A DNA stretch of 64,000 nt from Glutamicibacter ardleyensis (GTDB lineage: Bacteria; Actinomycetota; Actinomycetes; Actinomycetales; Micrococcaceae). The stretch lies in assembly GCF_014644555.1 (NCBI RefSeq), contig NZ_BMKX01000010.1:1-64000 (forward strand), written 5' to 3'. Below, piece after piece: positions 19,427-28,134 of the stretch (position 1 is the stretch's first letter; each line of letters begins with the position of its first letter). The notes below the pieces were generated by a model, which did no database searches, was not told the origin of the DNA, and worked only from the letters and a program-made list of their open reading frames with translations. The position numbers were made by a program, and so were the translations under genes.

Positions 19427-20709
19427 GAAGTCAGTGTACTTTCAGGTTCCTTGCGTTTGGAAAGCAATAGCCGCCAGGCCACAGGCACCAGCAGAAGCAA
19501 CAATGCTGCGGCGATCAGCATTGCGTTGGTGCTGCCAAGAAAAATCCACAAGACCCCGAATCCCGTAGAGGCAAATAGCCTCGCTACAGCTACCACAGTC
19601 TGGGCAGCCCCGATGGCTGTTGACGTTGCTCCATGGGGTGCCAATTGGCCTGCAAGCGCCGCCAAAACACCATCCGTAGCTGCATAAAAGGTACCCAGAA
19701 GAGCTAGTGCACAAATGAGGAAGAGCAAAGAACCGCCGGCCCCGGCACAAACATATGCCAAGGCAAGTGCTAGATGCCCAAGGACAAAGACCCCTGCACG
19801 GGATGTCTTATCTGCAATTCTTCCCAAAGGAACAGCAAAACTGAGGAAGAACAGGTTGGCTCCCACGAAAAGGAGCGGGAACCACATTGCGTCCAGCTGC
19901 CCATGCTCCATCAATGCCAGATAAACGAAACCATCACCGATGGTCAGCAATCCAAGGAAACCGGCGGCCAACAGCACCTTTCCCAACGGCCCGCGCACCA
20001 ACTCGCGGAACTTCGGCCGCGGAGCACTTCTGGAGCTTTCTTCACCGCGGTCTTCAGCAAATTCATCCTGGACGAGTTTCCGGTTAGGCACCAGCAGCGC
20101 CAAGACTGCTAAACCTAATACTGCGGCGGCCAACGACACCACAAAGACCATCCGGTAGTCCCCCGGCACCAGCATGAGTACTACGAATGCCAGGAGCGGG
20201 CCGAGAGTAGCACCCACGGTATCTAACAGCCGGTGCACCCCGAAGGACCGGGCTAAATGCTCGGGTTGCGAAGCTTGCTGAATCATTGCATCACGCGGTG
20301 CGGTACGGATCCCCTTGCCAATGCGGTCTAGTCCAATGACCGCAAGGATTCCGCCGAACCCAGTGGCAAACAACAACCCAACACGAGCGGCCATGGACAA
20401 CCCATACCCTGCGACGGCAATCGGTTTGGGCTTGTTGCTGCGATCAGCGGCATATCCTGCTGCAATGCGCACCACCGAGCTGATGGACTGGTTCATTCCC
20501 TCAAAAAATCCATAGGCAACCATGGACAGACCCAGTGCGCCGGTAATATAAAGCGGCAGAACTGCGGCCACGGATTCTGAGGAAATATCGGTCAGCATAC
20601 TGACTATTCCCAGAGCAATAACCGTAGGAGAGGCTTTGAACGCCACGGTTTTTGCACGGTCGGCACCGGAAGCTTTACGCGATGTCCAGTCCGAGAGGCT
20701 CAGATACAC
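19423..20709 (-). CDS. MFS transporter
   Basis: A 428-residue major facilitator superfamily protein with about 12 hydrophobic segments. The MFS loop motif is represented by GLDRIGKGIRTAPRDAMI between helices 4 and 5, and a charged loop GYAADRSNKPKP sits at the cytosolic side of helices 2-3. The start is GTG with GGAG six bases upstream (GGAGTAGCGA-GTG). It is three bases downstream of the secreted-protein gene 20713-21447 and overlaps the beta-propeller gene, so the three form one transcription unit. The substrate is unknown; the surroundings suggest export or uptake linked to cell-surface material. Confidence 0.85.
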   Translation of the reverse strand: MYLSLSDWTSRKASGADRAKTVAFKASPTVIALGIVSMLTDISSESVAAVLPLYITGALGLSMVAYGFFEGMNQSISSVVRIAAGYAADRSNKPKPIAVAGYGLSMAARVGLLFATGFGGILAVIGLDRIGKGIRTAPRDAMIQQASQPEHLARSFGVHRLLDTVGATLGPLLAFVVLMLVPGDYRMVFVVSLAAAVLGLAVLALLVPNRKLVQDEFAEDRGEESSRSAPRPKFRELVRGPLGKVLLAAGFLGLLTIGDGFVYLALMEHGQLDAMWFPLLFVGANLFFLSFAVPLGRIADKTSRAGVFVLGHLALALAYVCAGAGGSLLFLICALALLGTFYAATDGVLAALAGQLAPHGATSTAIGAAQTVVAVARLFASTGFGVLWIFLGSTNAMLIAAALLLLLVPVAWRLLLSKRKEPESTLTS

Positions 20710-20712
20710 TCG

Positions 20713-21447
20713 CTACTCCTGGATTTCAAATACTCCGGCAGCAACGATTGATGTTGCCCCGGTAGGTAGCTGACGAATCGTCACCGTCGTCGAGTCCGCT
20801 CCAAAGGACCCCATCAACTGGGTGACCCCGGTGGCCGGTTCACTTTGAGTGGTCAGCCACTGCTGCTGCTCAAAGTGCTCAGAATAGAAGGAAAGAACCT
20901 CTTCAACACTCGAGTTGCTGCGACCTTCAACTCCGGCAAAGACCATTTTTTCTTGCTTCTCTACCGAGGACTGGACGATTGTCGTCGCTTTGGGTACCGG
21001 TACGGCGTCTTTTGGAAATTCTTTGGTCAGCTTGCCGGTGGACATACCAGTTTTTGGTGCCTTCTTCAATACAGGTTGACGTTCCGGTGTATCCGGGAGC
21101 TTAAATTGCGAAGCTTTGGGTTGTTCGGGTACTTCTAACCTTGTCGGCGAAGCGCTAGGTTTCGGATCCCAACTTGGGCGGGTAGCTTCAGCTGTGGGTT
21201 CGCCTGGCTTGTTCTCTTCAGTTTTTTGCTTCTTCGGCTCAGAGTCTTTGCCTTTTGCGGACGGACTTGCAGAGGAATGAGCGGACGGAGCTGCTGAAGC
21301 CGAGGGAGAAGCGGTCACGGGGCTTTGTGCGGTGTCCGCTGACAAGCCAGCCGTGGGAGTTGACCCGCCGAAATCCAGGGCGAGCGCGACGACCAGCAAT
21401 ATCGCGGCTGCGCCCAGCACTATAGCCACAAGAATCTTGCTTTTCAT
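20713..21447 (-). CDS. Secreted/membrane Ser-Pro-rich protein
   Basis: A 244-residue protein starting with a signal anchor (ILVAIVLGAAAILLVVALAL) and no lipobox. A low-complexity linker rich in Ser, Ala, Pro, Lys and Glu covers about residues 30-120. A compact C-terminal domain follows (from about residue 150; VVQSSVEKQEKMVFAGVEGRSNSSVEEVLSFYSEHF...). The linker looks like a wall-spanning stalk. The ATG is preceded by GGGGGA at only three bases (TAATGGGGGAAATATG), and a second GGGGGA lies at 21471-21476. It heads the MFS/beta-propeller operon and is divergent from the WbpD-like gene. No named family recognised. Confidence 0.6.
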   Translation of the reverse strand: MKSKILVAIVLGAAAILLVVALALDFGGSTPTAGLSADTAQSPVTASPSASAAPSAHSSASPSAKGKDSEPKKQKTEENKPGEPTAEATRPSWDPKPSASPTRLEVPEQPKASQFKLPDTPERQPVLKKAPKTGMSTGKLTKEFPKDAVPVPKATTIVQSSVEKQEKMVFAGVEGRSNSSVEEVLSFYSEHFEQQQWLTTQSEPATGVTQLMGSFGADSTTVTIRQLPTGATSIVAAGVFEIQE

Positions 21448-21719
21448 ATTTCCCCCATTAGCTACCGTGCTCCCCCAGGATCACGAGATAACCTGCTCAC
21501 TAGGCTATACCTCGCCCAGTAAAGATATAAGCGCAATAGGCTCCGAGACATACTCGATATTTACTTGGCATGGTTCGGAGAAACAGTTAGTTGCACTCCC
21601 CTTCTGCGCTGATCAATTTTTCTTCCTGAATACAGAACTATGCTCAGAAGACGAGGCATACGGCATTGGGGTCCGTAGGCTCACCGGTTCATTAGGAACC
21701 GAATTTTTGGGGGAAATTC

Positions 21720-22307
21720 ATGACTCACATCGAGCAAAGCGCCGATGTGTCGCCGTTGGCGACCATTGGCAAAGAGAGCAGTGTCTGGCACCTGGCACAG
21801 ATCCGCGAGGAAGCTGTTCTCGGTGAAAACTGCAACATCGGACGAGGCGTTTACATTGGTCCCGGTGTTGTGTTGGGTGATAACTGCAAGGTGCAAAATT
21901 ATGCGCTGGTCTATGAGCCGGCATCACTGGCGGATGGAGTCTTCATTGGCCCTGCCGCAGTACTGACCAATGACCTCTTTCCACGCGCCATCAATCCTGA
22001 TGGAACCCGCAAAGGAAATGAGGATTGGGAGGCAGTTGCAGTCACCATAGGCCAGGGTGCCTCCATCGGAGCGCGTGCCGTGTGCATTGCACCGGTGCAT
22101 ATCGGAGCTTGGGCCATGGTGGCCGCCGGCGCGGTAGTCAACCGTGATGTTCCGGCCCATGCACTGGTAGTTGGCGTGCCAGCACGGCAGATTGGCTGGG
22201 TAGGCACGGCTGGACACCGGCTGGAATTCACGGATGGCTCCTGGCAGTGCCCTGCCACCGGTGAACGCTATGACCACCTCGGCTCCGAATTCACTGTTCC
22301 GGTTTAA
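21720..22307 (+). CDS. WbpD-like sugar N-acetyltransferase
   Basis: A 195-residue left-handed beta-helix acyltransferase with many hexapeptide repeats (for example VLGENCNIGRGVYIGPGVVL and VHIGAWAMVAAGAVVNRDVP). It ends in the GVPARQIGW motif of sugar acetyltransferases. It resembles WbpD, which acetylates the 3-amino group of UDP-2-acetamido-3-amino-2,3-dideoxyglucuronate using acetyl-CoA. The matching dehydrogenase (38133-39230) and aminotransferase (34151-35278) lie in the main operon. The ATG has GGGGGA five bases upstream (21709-21714). Another acetyl acceptor sugar is possible. Confidence 0.75.
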   Translation: MTHIEQSADVSPLATIGKESSVWHLAQIREEAVLGENCNIGRGVYIGPGVVLGDNCKVQNYALVYEPASLADGVFIGPAAVLTNDLFPRAINPDGTRKGNEDWEAVAVTIGQGASIGARAVCIAPVHIGAWAMVAAGAVVNRDVPAHALVVGVPARQIGWVGTAGHRLEFTDGSWQCPATGERYDHLGSEFTVPV

Positions 22308-22334
22308 CCGGCCACTGGTATCTCCCGCACTTTC

Positions 22335-22377
22335 CACCATTCCGAAGCCCGCGGTCTCTTTGACCGGGCTTGGTGGT
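22335..22377. other. Intergenic hairpin
   Basis: An interrupted stem between the acetyltransferase and the triple glycosyltransferase. Outer CCACC/GGTGG encloses AAGCC...CGGTC / GACCG...GGCTT with a TCTTT loop. There is no T-tract, so it may be a weak terminator or a processing/pausing structure in a common transcript. Confidence 0.35.
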
Positions 22378-22402
22378 GCTTACACTTCTTTCAAGGAAAA
22401 TC

Positions 22403-25102
22403 ATGACCGCCACAAATCAACGCGTGGATCTGGCCGGAATAGTGGTGGATCTACTCACCCAAACAGACGCCGTCGCCAAAATCATTGGCCACGCACGCCA
22501 GGCAAAGCACTTACCGGACGCCGAATTGTCAGCATTATCGGTAGTTTCAGCAAATCTGGACCATCTGGTGCAATTCGGCCATGGAAGCCGCTGGCAAGGG
22601 GTGTTGGGTGATTCATTGCATCCCAGCAGGCCGCTGCGCTATGTGCCAGAAGCACCCTCGCCGTTCGATGCACCGCCTATGTTGTGGCTGAACCTCATCG
22701 ATGGGGCTCCATTAGTCATGCGCACCAAACAATTGACGGGAAAACTTTGGCCAAGGCTCGCTGGAAGCGATCTGATTGGCCCGATCCTGGATGATGCCGA
22801 AGTTCATGGACTGCGTGTGGGATTCCTCGGTGGCCAGCCAAAAATCCAGGCCCAACTCGCCGCACAGCTAGCCGAGCAACGACCCAACCTGCACGTCTCT
22901 GGATTCTGGGCACCGGAACGCAATGAGATTGAAAACGAATCCCTCTCGATGCAATTAGTGGCGGCCATTCGTGAAAGTAACACCGACATTCTCGTAGTCG
23001 GGCTTGGCAAGCCCCGCCAAGAATTGTGGATGGCATCTTACGGGTCGTTGACCGGAGCCAGCGTGCTGTTAGCTTTTGGCGCGGTGGTAGATTTCCTGGC
23101 CGGAACCGTACAACGTGCACCGCAATGGCTGGCTACCAGCGGGCTTGAATGGGCGTGGAGACTTAGTCTTGAACCCCGCCGGCTGGCACAGCGCTACCTG
23201 GTGGATGACCCTCCGGGATTGCTGACGCTGCAACGACAAAGCAAGCTCATCTCAAGTACACAGGCAAGTCCGCTTCGGCAAAAACCTGCCCGCAGATTCC
23301 CGAGATTGCAGCCGCCAGGTGAGGGAAAATTTGTTGCGGTGAAAGCTCCGGTGGATGTTTCGGTCATCGCAGTCACCTACAACAACGCCGACTCAGTTGA
23401 ACAGCTGATTTCCTCCTTACGTGTTGAGGCTTCGGGGCTACGGCTGCGGATAGTCATTGCAGATAACGGCTCCGTGGACAGCACAGTTAAACAGCTGGAA
23501 AAGCACGATGACGTCATCGTGATTCCTACCGGGTCCAATCTTGGTTATGCCGGCGGTATTAACGCCGCGAGGCCATATACCGGCGACTGCGAAGCGGTGC
23601 TGATCCTCAATCCAGATCTATATGTCAGTCCCGGATCTATCCAACGGCTGCTCAACAGAATGTGGCTCTCTCAGGCAGGAATTGTTGTCCCACGCCTGCT
23701 GGAAGAAGACGGAACCACCTATACCTCCTTGCGCCGTGAACCAACGGTGCTCCGCGCGACTGGTGACGCCCTCTTCGGCGAGCGCGTCTCGAGGAGACCG
23801 GGATGGGGTTCTGAAATTGAATACAATCTGGAAAGCTACGCCCATCCGCATCAAATTGATTGGGCCACCGGAGCGGCGCTGCTCATCGATTCAACGTTGG
23901 CCAAAGAACTCGGCCCCTGGGATGAGCAGTTCTTCCTTTACTCGGAAGAAACCGACTACTTCAAGCGCGCCCGGCAGGCTGGAGCGCGGATCTGGTATGA
24001 ACCAGAATCGTCCATGACCCATCAAATGGGTGGATCCGGTGCCTCGGTGCAGCTGGAAACCCTGATGGCGGTGAACCGCATCAGGTATGCGCGTAAGCAG
24101 CAGCCTGTGCGCACCGCCACGATGTTCCAGAACGCCGTCATAGGACACGAAGTCTTGCGTTCCTGGAAGCCGCAACGCGGTGGCGTGCTGCGCGCAGTTG
24201 CCACTGAGCGCTCATGGTCAAGTCTGCTCGCAGCTACCGGCGGAACCCAACCGCACGATGGTTTCCCTTTCGGTACGGTGATTATCCCCGCACACAACGA
24301 GACGGCTGTCATTGCCCAGACCTTGGAACCTCTGCAACCGCTTGCCGAGCAAGGACTGATCCAAGTCATTGTCTCCTGCAACGGGTGCACCGATGACACC
24401 GCTCAGATTGCCCGGAGCTTTTCCGGGGTACAAGTCATTGAGATATCTACACCGTCAAAGGTGGCAGCATTAAACGCAGCAGAAAATATAGCCAAAGGAT
24501 ATCCAAGACTATATTTGGACGCTGACATCATCATCACTGCTTCAGCCTTGAGAATGGTCTTTGAACACCTCAGCGAACCCGAAGTGCTTTCGGCAAGACC
24601 GGCCTTCACCTATGACACCGCAGGAGCTTCTGGCATCGTGATGGCCTTCTACCGGGCACGGCGCCGGTTACCAGGCACCAACGATGCCTTATGGGGCGCC
24701 GGCGCATATGGCCTAAGCCGTAGCGGACGAGCACGCTTCACGCAGTTCCCCTCAGTAGTCGCCGATGATCTATTTATTGATCAGCAGTTCACGGCTCAGG
24801 AAAAGACCGTGCTCCCCACAATTCCTGTGCAGGTCAAAACCCCGCGCACCGTCGGATCGCTGCTGGCAATACTGCGCAGGAACTACCGGGGACAGCAAGA
24901 ACTATTGCGCCAAGACCAAGCATCGTCCACCACACGGTCAACGCTCGGCCAATTAGCGAGATCCATTTCAGGGCCAGTCTCTGCCTGGGATGCCTTGGTT
25001 TATGCAGGAATGGTTGCTGTGGCCCGCGGTAGCAAAAAACCGGCCGCCACTGGCGCGGGGACTGTCTGGGAACGAGATGATTCAAGCCGTCAGGCGGCTT
25101 AG
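22403..25102 (+). CDS. Triple glycosyltransferase fusion (WecG/TagA-GT2-GT2)
   Basis: One ~899-residue polypeptide with three glycosyltransferase modules. Residues about 1-270 are a WecG/TagA/CpsF (GT26) domain: DGAPLVM, GLGKPRQELWMAS, then FGAVVDFLAGTVQRAPQWL and the Arg-rich WAWRLSLEPRRLAQRY. Residues about 310-590 are a GT2 fold like WbbL rhamnosyltransferases (VSVIAVTYNNADSVEQL, IADNGS, LNPDLYV, DEQFFLYSEETDYFKRARQ). Residues about 630-850 are a second GT2 (FGTVIIPAHNETAVIAQTL, YLDADIIIT, GAGAYGLSRSG). No membrane segment is evident. ATG 22403 has AAGGAA five bases upstream and is preferred over an upstream in-frame GTG. The enzyme could add three sugars in series to an undecaprenyl-linked acceptor; the actual sugars are unknown. 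Confidence 0.88.
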   Translation: MTATNQRVDLAGIVVDLLTQTDAVAKIIGHARQAKHLPDAELSALSVVSANLDHLVQFGHGSRWQGVLGDSLHPSRPLRYVPEAPSPFDAPPMLWLNLIDGAPLVMRTKQLTGKLWPRLAGSDLIGPILDDAEVHGLRVGFLGGQPKIQAQLAAQLAEQRPNLHVSGFWAPERNEIENESLSMQLVAAIRESNTDILVVGLGKPRQELWMASYGSLTGASVLLAFGAVVDFLAGTVQRAPQWLATSGLEWAWRLSLEPRRLAQRYLVDDPPGLLTLQRQSKLISSTQASPLRQKPARRFPRLQPPGEGKFVAVKAPVDVSVIAVTYNNADSVEQLISSLRVEASGLRLRIVIADNGSVDSTVKQLEKHDDVIVIPTGSNLGYAGGINAARPYTGDCEAVLILNPDLYVSPGSIQRLLNRMWLSQAGIVVPRLLEEDGTTYTSLRREPTVLRATGDALFGERVSRRPGWGSEIEYNLESYAHPHQIDWATGAALLIDSTLAKELGPWDEQFFLYSEETDYFKRARQAGARIWYEPESSMTHQMGGSGASVQLETLMAVNRIRYARKQQPVRTATMFQNAVIGHEVLRSWKPQRGGVLRAVATERSWSSLLAATGGTQPHDGFPFGTVIIPAHNETAVIAQTLEPLQPLAEQGLIQVIVSCNGCTDDTAQIARSFSGVQVIEISTPSKVAALNAAENIAKGYPRLYLDADIIITASALRMVFEHLSEPEVLSARPAFTYDTAGASGIVMAFYRARRRLPGTNDALWGAGAYGLSRSGRARFTQFPSVVADDLFIDQQFTAQEKTVLPTIPVQVKTPRTVGSLLAILRRNYRGQQELLRQDQASSTTRSTLGQLARSISGPVSAWDALVYAGMVAVARGSKKPAATGAGTVWERDDSSRQAA

Positions 25103-25133
25103 CTCCAGTCAGTAACTACCGGTGGTGAGAGTT

Positions 25134-25172
25134 CAAAGACCGGCATGCTCTACAAGAGCATGCCGGTCTTTG
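25134..25172. terminator. Bidirectional terminator hairpin
   Basis: Perfect 17-bp arms (25134-25150 and 25156-25172; CAAAGACCGGCATGCTC and complement) with loop TACAA. It lies between the converging triple glycosyltransferase and Wzy genes and can serve both. Confidence 0.8.
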
Positions 25173-25256
25173 CTGTCTTAGTGCTGCTGGATCAGGCCAC
25201 GCGAAGCCACAAGTAATCGTGGTTCGAACCCGTGTGCCGAGACATTTCAATGACTA

Positions 25257-27278
25257 CTAATTTTTGGAATGGCGCCACTTCACAAACTTATTCAGGCTCA
25301 TCGCACCCGCGAAAGCCGTGCCAAGCGCCAAAACCAGCAGCACCGCCAAGGCATACTTGATCCGCACATCGATGTACCCCACAGGAATTGTCTGAGCGAC
25401 TCGCTCCGTGGTGATCTGCGATTCTTTCCAAACACCGGTGTCAGTTTGAGGTGCAATCGCCAGAGCTGTAATTTCCTTAGTTATCTCTGTCGCCCGACGT
25501 TCTGCCTCCTCGGGAGTATCCTTGACAATCTCAACGGTGATTTGTGATTTATTAAAGTTCGTCTGCCACTGCCCTCCAGAGCTCGGAAGATATACGGCTT
25601 CAATGTCGCGCATTCCGGTTCCATACAAAGGTGCACGTACCGGACGGATATCTGCTTCATGGTGTTTATTCTGATAGATCCGCTGCACCATAGCTGCGTA
25701 ATGCACCGTAGAGGAAGCTTCAGTACGCAAGGCATTATCTTTAGTGGCGCCCGGTGGTGCTTGGAACACGATATCGAATTTCGTGTAGAAGACTCCTGAA
25801 GCTCCACGTATGTGAAATCCCAGGGGAATGAAGGCAGCCAGAATCAGAACTACAACGAACCACCAGCGCAATAGAACTAGGAGCAGACGCGAAATCTGCA
25901 TCTTGGCAGGCTTAGTTAAAGCATCCGGGGAGCTAAAATTCACCGGCTGGATATCAACAATGTCCGGGGACAGATTCCAATGGGCGCCGGCAAGCCCAAT
26001 CATCAACGAGATCATGCCGATAGATTGTGGGAAATGAAATGAATCAAAAAATGCGCTGAGTAATGCGGCGGCTAGAATACCGGCTCCAATGGCTGGACCC
26101 AGAGCGGAGATTTTGATGTCGGTTCCACGCCTGCGGAATATTGTGCAGAACGAACTGACGAGTACTAACGTAATAAACGCAAGAGATCCGACGATTCCGA
26201 GCTCAATGAGCAAACCAATAAATTGGTTGTCAAAGATACGATAGTCCGCGGTCATGGTTCCCAACCCACGCCCGAGCCACGGTGAGACCAGCAAATATCC
26301 TGAAATGGCAGGGTAACTCGACGTTCGTGAATCTATGCTGGAATCAGATCCTGAGAACATCCCCATAATAGTTCCTGCTATGCCCGGAACCGCAACATAC
26401 AGCACGCCAAGACCAGCAATGCCCGCGAACAGTGCAATCTTCCTGACTCGTGGGGCCCAAGTTGGTACAAGAATCAACATCACCACGACAATGCCGATCA
26501 ACGCCGACCTCGTGACCGAGAGCATGGCGGCACCGCAGATCAGAGCTGTCGGCAGCCATCTGAATATCAGGCGTTTTTCGGCGCCATGTATGGCCATAGT
26601 CAAGGCAATGGGCAGGGTCACGGAAAGTACCGAAGCATATTCCAGGGTGTGACGCGCGGTAGATTCGGGCCGGACGAAGCCAGCTCGCGAGTCAACGCCC
26701 CCAGCGCCGCCTCCCACCAAACCTGGGATATTAATCTGGTCAACAAAATTCAGACCGGTAAAAAATTGAGCTAACCCCAATAGCGCATAACCACCGCCGA
26801 ACCACGCAAGTCGATTGAGCAAAACCAGAAATCGATCCCGATCCCGCAATCCATCGTTTGCGACCAGAGCTACGCCGGCAAATCCTGCAATTTTGATCAG
26901 GTTCATCAACGCGCCATTGCTATCAATGAATGGCATCGCCTGCTGAGATGAATTCACATAGCTGGCGAGAACCATCCCGACAAAGATGAACAAGGCAATT
27001 CGTACTATTTGGAGATGCGGTGGTTGATAGGACCGTATGCCCCGTACATGATGCCATACCCACCACAACAGCATTGCCAGTGCGAAAAGCGTTGAGGGGG
27101 AACCGGCAGCGCCAAGCGGACCGATCCCCCGATCAGAAGGGACTACCAGCAAAAGAAATAGATAAATTGTCAGTACGGTCGTAGCGTCTGGACGCTTTAT
27201 CGGGCGAGGTTCAAAATCGCGTAGTTTTCGTCGAAACGAAGGCTTCGTCTCGCTAACTTCTGGCACGAGCACGTTCAC
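25257..27278 (-). CDS. Wzy-like polymerase fused to Wzz-like domain
   Basis: A 673-residue membrane protein. Residues about 30-440 form a polytopic O-antigen ligase/polymerase (Wzy_C family) unit with about ten hydrophobic segments. The large extracytoplasmic loop contains RPESTARHTLEYAS and SPWLGRGLGTMTADYRIFDNQFIGLLIELG. After a second transmembrane cluster (LLLVLLRWWFVVVLILAAFI, about residue 475), an extracytoplasmic segment of about 150 residues follows (YTKFDIVFQAPPGATKDNA...). A last membrane helix (YALAVLLVLALGTAFAGAM) closes it. The segment between two helices resembles chain-length determinant (Wzz/PCP) proteins. The GTG start overlaps the separate Wzz gene by 26 bases. Expected role: polymerising lipid-linked repeat units outside the membrane, with built-in length control. 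Last gene of the operon. Confidence 0.8.
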   Translation of the reverse strand: MNVLVPEVSETKPSFRRKLRDFEPRPIKRPDATTVLTIYLFLLLVVPSDRGIGPLGAAGSPSTLFALAMLLWWVWHHVRGIRSYQPPHLQIVRIALFIFVGMVLASYVNSSQQAMPFIDSNGALMNLIKIAGFAGVALVANDGLRDRDRFLVLLNRLAWFGGGYALLGLAQFFTGLNFVDQINIPGLVGGGAGGVDSRAGFVRPESTARHTLEYASVLSVTLPIALTMAIHGAEKRLIFRWLPTALICGAAMLSVTRSALIGIVVVMLILVPTWAPRVRKIALFAGIAGLGVLYVAVPGIAGTIMGMFSGSDSSIDSRTSSYPAISGYLLVSPWLGRGLGTMTADYRIFDNQFIGLLIELGIVGSLAFITLVLVSSFCTIFRRRGTDIKISALGPAIGAGILAAALLSAFFDSFHFPQSIGMISLMIGLAGAHWNLSPDIVDIQPVNFSSPDALTKPAKMQISRLLLVLLRWWFVVVLILAAFIPLGFHIRGASGVFYTKFDIVFQAPPGATKDNALRTEASSTVHYAAMVQRIYQNKHHEADIRPVRAPLYGTGMRDIEAVYLPSSGGQWQTNFNKSQITVEIVKDTPEEAERRATEITKEITALAIAPQTDTGVWKESQITTERVAQTIPVGYIDVRIKYALAVLLVLALGTAFAGAMSLNKFVKWRHSKN

Positions 27279-28035
27279 GCACGAGTCCCGGTGCCGTTTG
27301 AGAATCTTCCTGGAACTCTTCCGGCTTTATTGGAGTCGCTAAAACAGGAATAGCGGTCGCATCTTCCAACGCAGGCTGCTCAGTGGATGCAAGATGCTTG
27401 TCTAATTCTTTCTTCATCTTCCTGGCCTTCAAGCGCTTCTTCAAAGCAATGAGCATGCGGTCAAGTAGCCCGGTTCCCAGAAGTGAGATACTCGTTCCGC
27501 CGAGCGCCACGAAAGCAGTGAATTGTATCTGCCTCTTATTGTTCGGCTCCGGCACTGCGTCCTTCGATAACTCCAGGGTGGTAATTTCAGAGTTTGCCGG
27601 AACTTTCAGTTCTGACTGCAAAGTCCGTAATGTCAACGGGATTGATGCCAAAGTTTCATTTAGTAACGCCACTGTATCGTCAGCCCGATTCGCGGTGACA
27701 GTGATCGCAGCAATCGGACCCGATGTGGTTGCATCCTTAGCAATGGCAACTTCGGCACCATCATATTTCGACTCGATCGGTTCCATGACTTCCGGAGAAG
27801 TGATTTTAACCTGGAGTACGCCCAGCGCCTGATCAAGTCCGCCCAGATAAAGATAGGGATTGTCCCCCACCGTAACGGCAACCTTTGGCGGTATGAGTAC
27901 CACGCTGGCTTTGGCTTCATAGCTTGGCTCAATGGAATTGAATACGTAGAAGCTCGCCATGCCGGTGATCACCAGTCCGAGAACTAGTACGTACCAGCGC
28001 CTTAGGCAGCTAAAAAGAAGATCATGTAAAAACAT
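27253..28035 (-). CDS. Wzz-type chain-length determinant protein
   Basis: A 260-residue polysaccharide co-polymerase-like protein. An N-terminal membrane segment (WYVLVLGLVITGMASFYVF, about residues 14-32) is followed directly by SIEPSYEAKASVVLIPP, the usual Wzz start of the periplasmic-type domain. A second membrane helix lies near residues 170-190 (FTAFVALGGTSISLLGTGLL), then a basic/polar cytosolic tail. No Walker-type tyrosine kinase domain is fused, and no BY-kinase is in the window. The ATG has GGGGGGA four bases upstream. It overlaps the Wzy-fusion gene by 26 bases. It should govern chain length or export of the polysaccharide together with that protein. Confidence 0.8.
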   Translation of the reverse strand: MFLHDLLFSCLRRWYVLVLGLVITGMASFYVFNSIEPSYEAKASVVLIPPKVAVTVGDNPYLYLGGLDQALGVLQVKITSPEVMEPIESKYDGAEVAIAKDATTSGPIAAITVTANRADDTVALLNETLASIPLTLRTLQSELKVPANSEITTLELSKDAVPEPNNKRQIQFTAFVALGGTSISLLGTGLLDRMLIALKKRLKARKMKKELDKHLASTEQPALEDATAIPVLATPIKPEEFQEDSQTAPGLVRERARARS

Positions 28036-28134
28036 TTATTCCCCCCGAATTTTTGTGTTTTCACCCAGTGCATGGCTTCCCCAAGCAATGCACCTCTCGT
28101 CCATTCTCCGGGCTTCGGAGCAATAGAGCAATAG

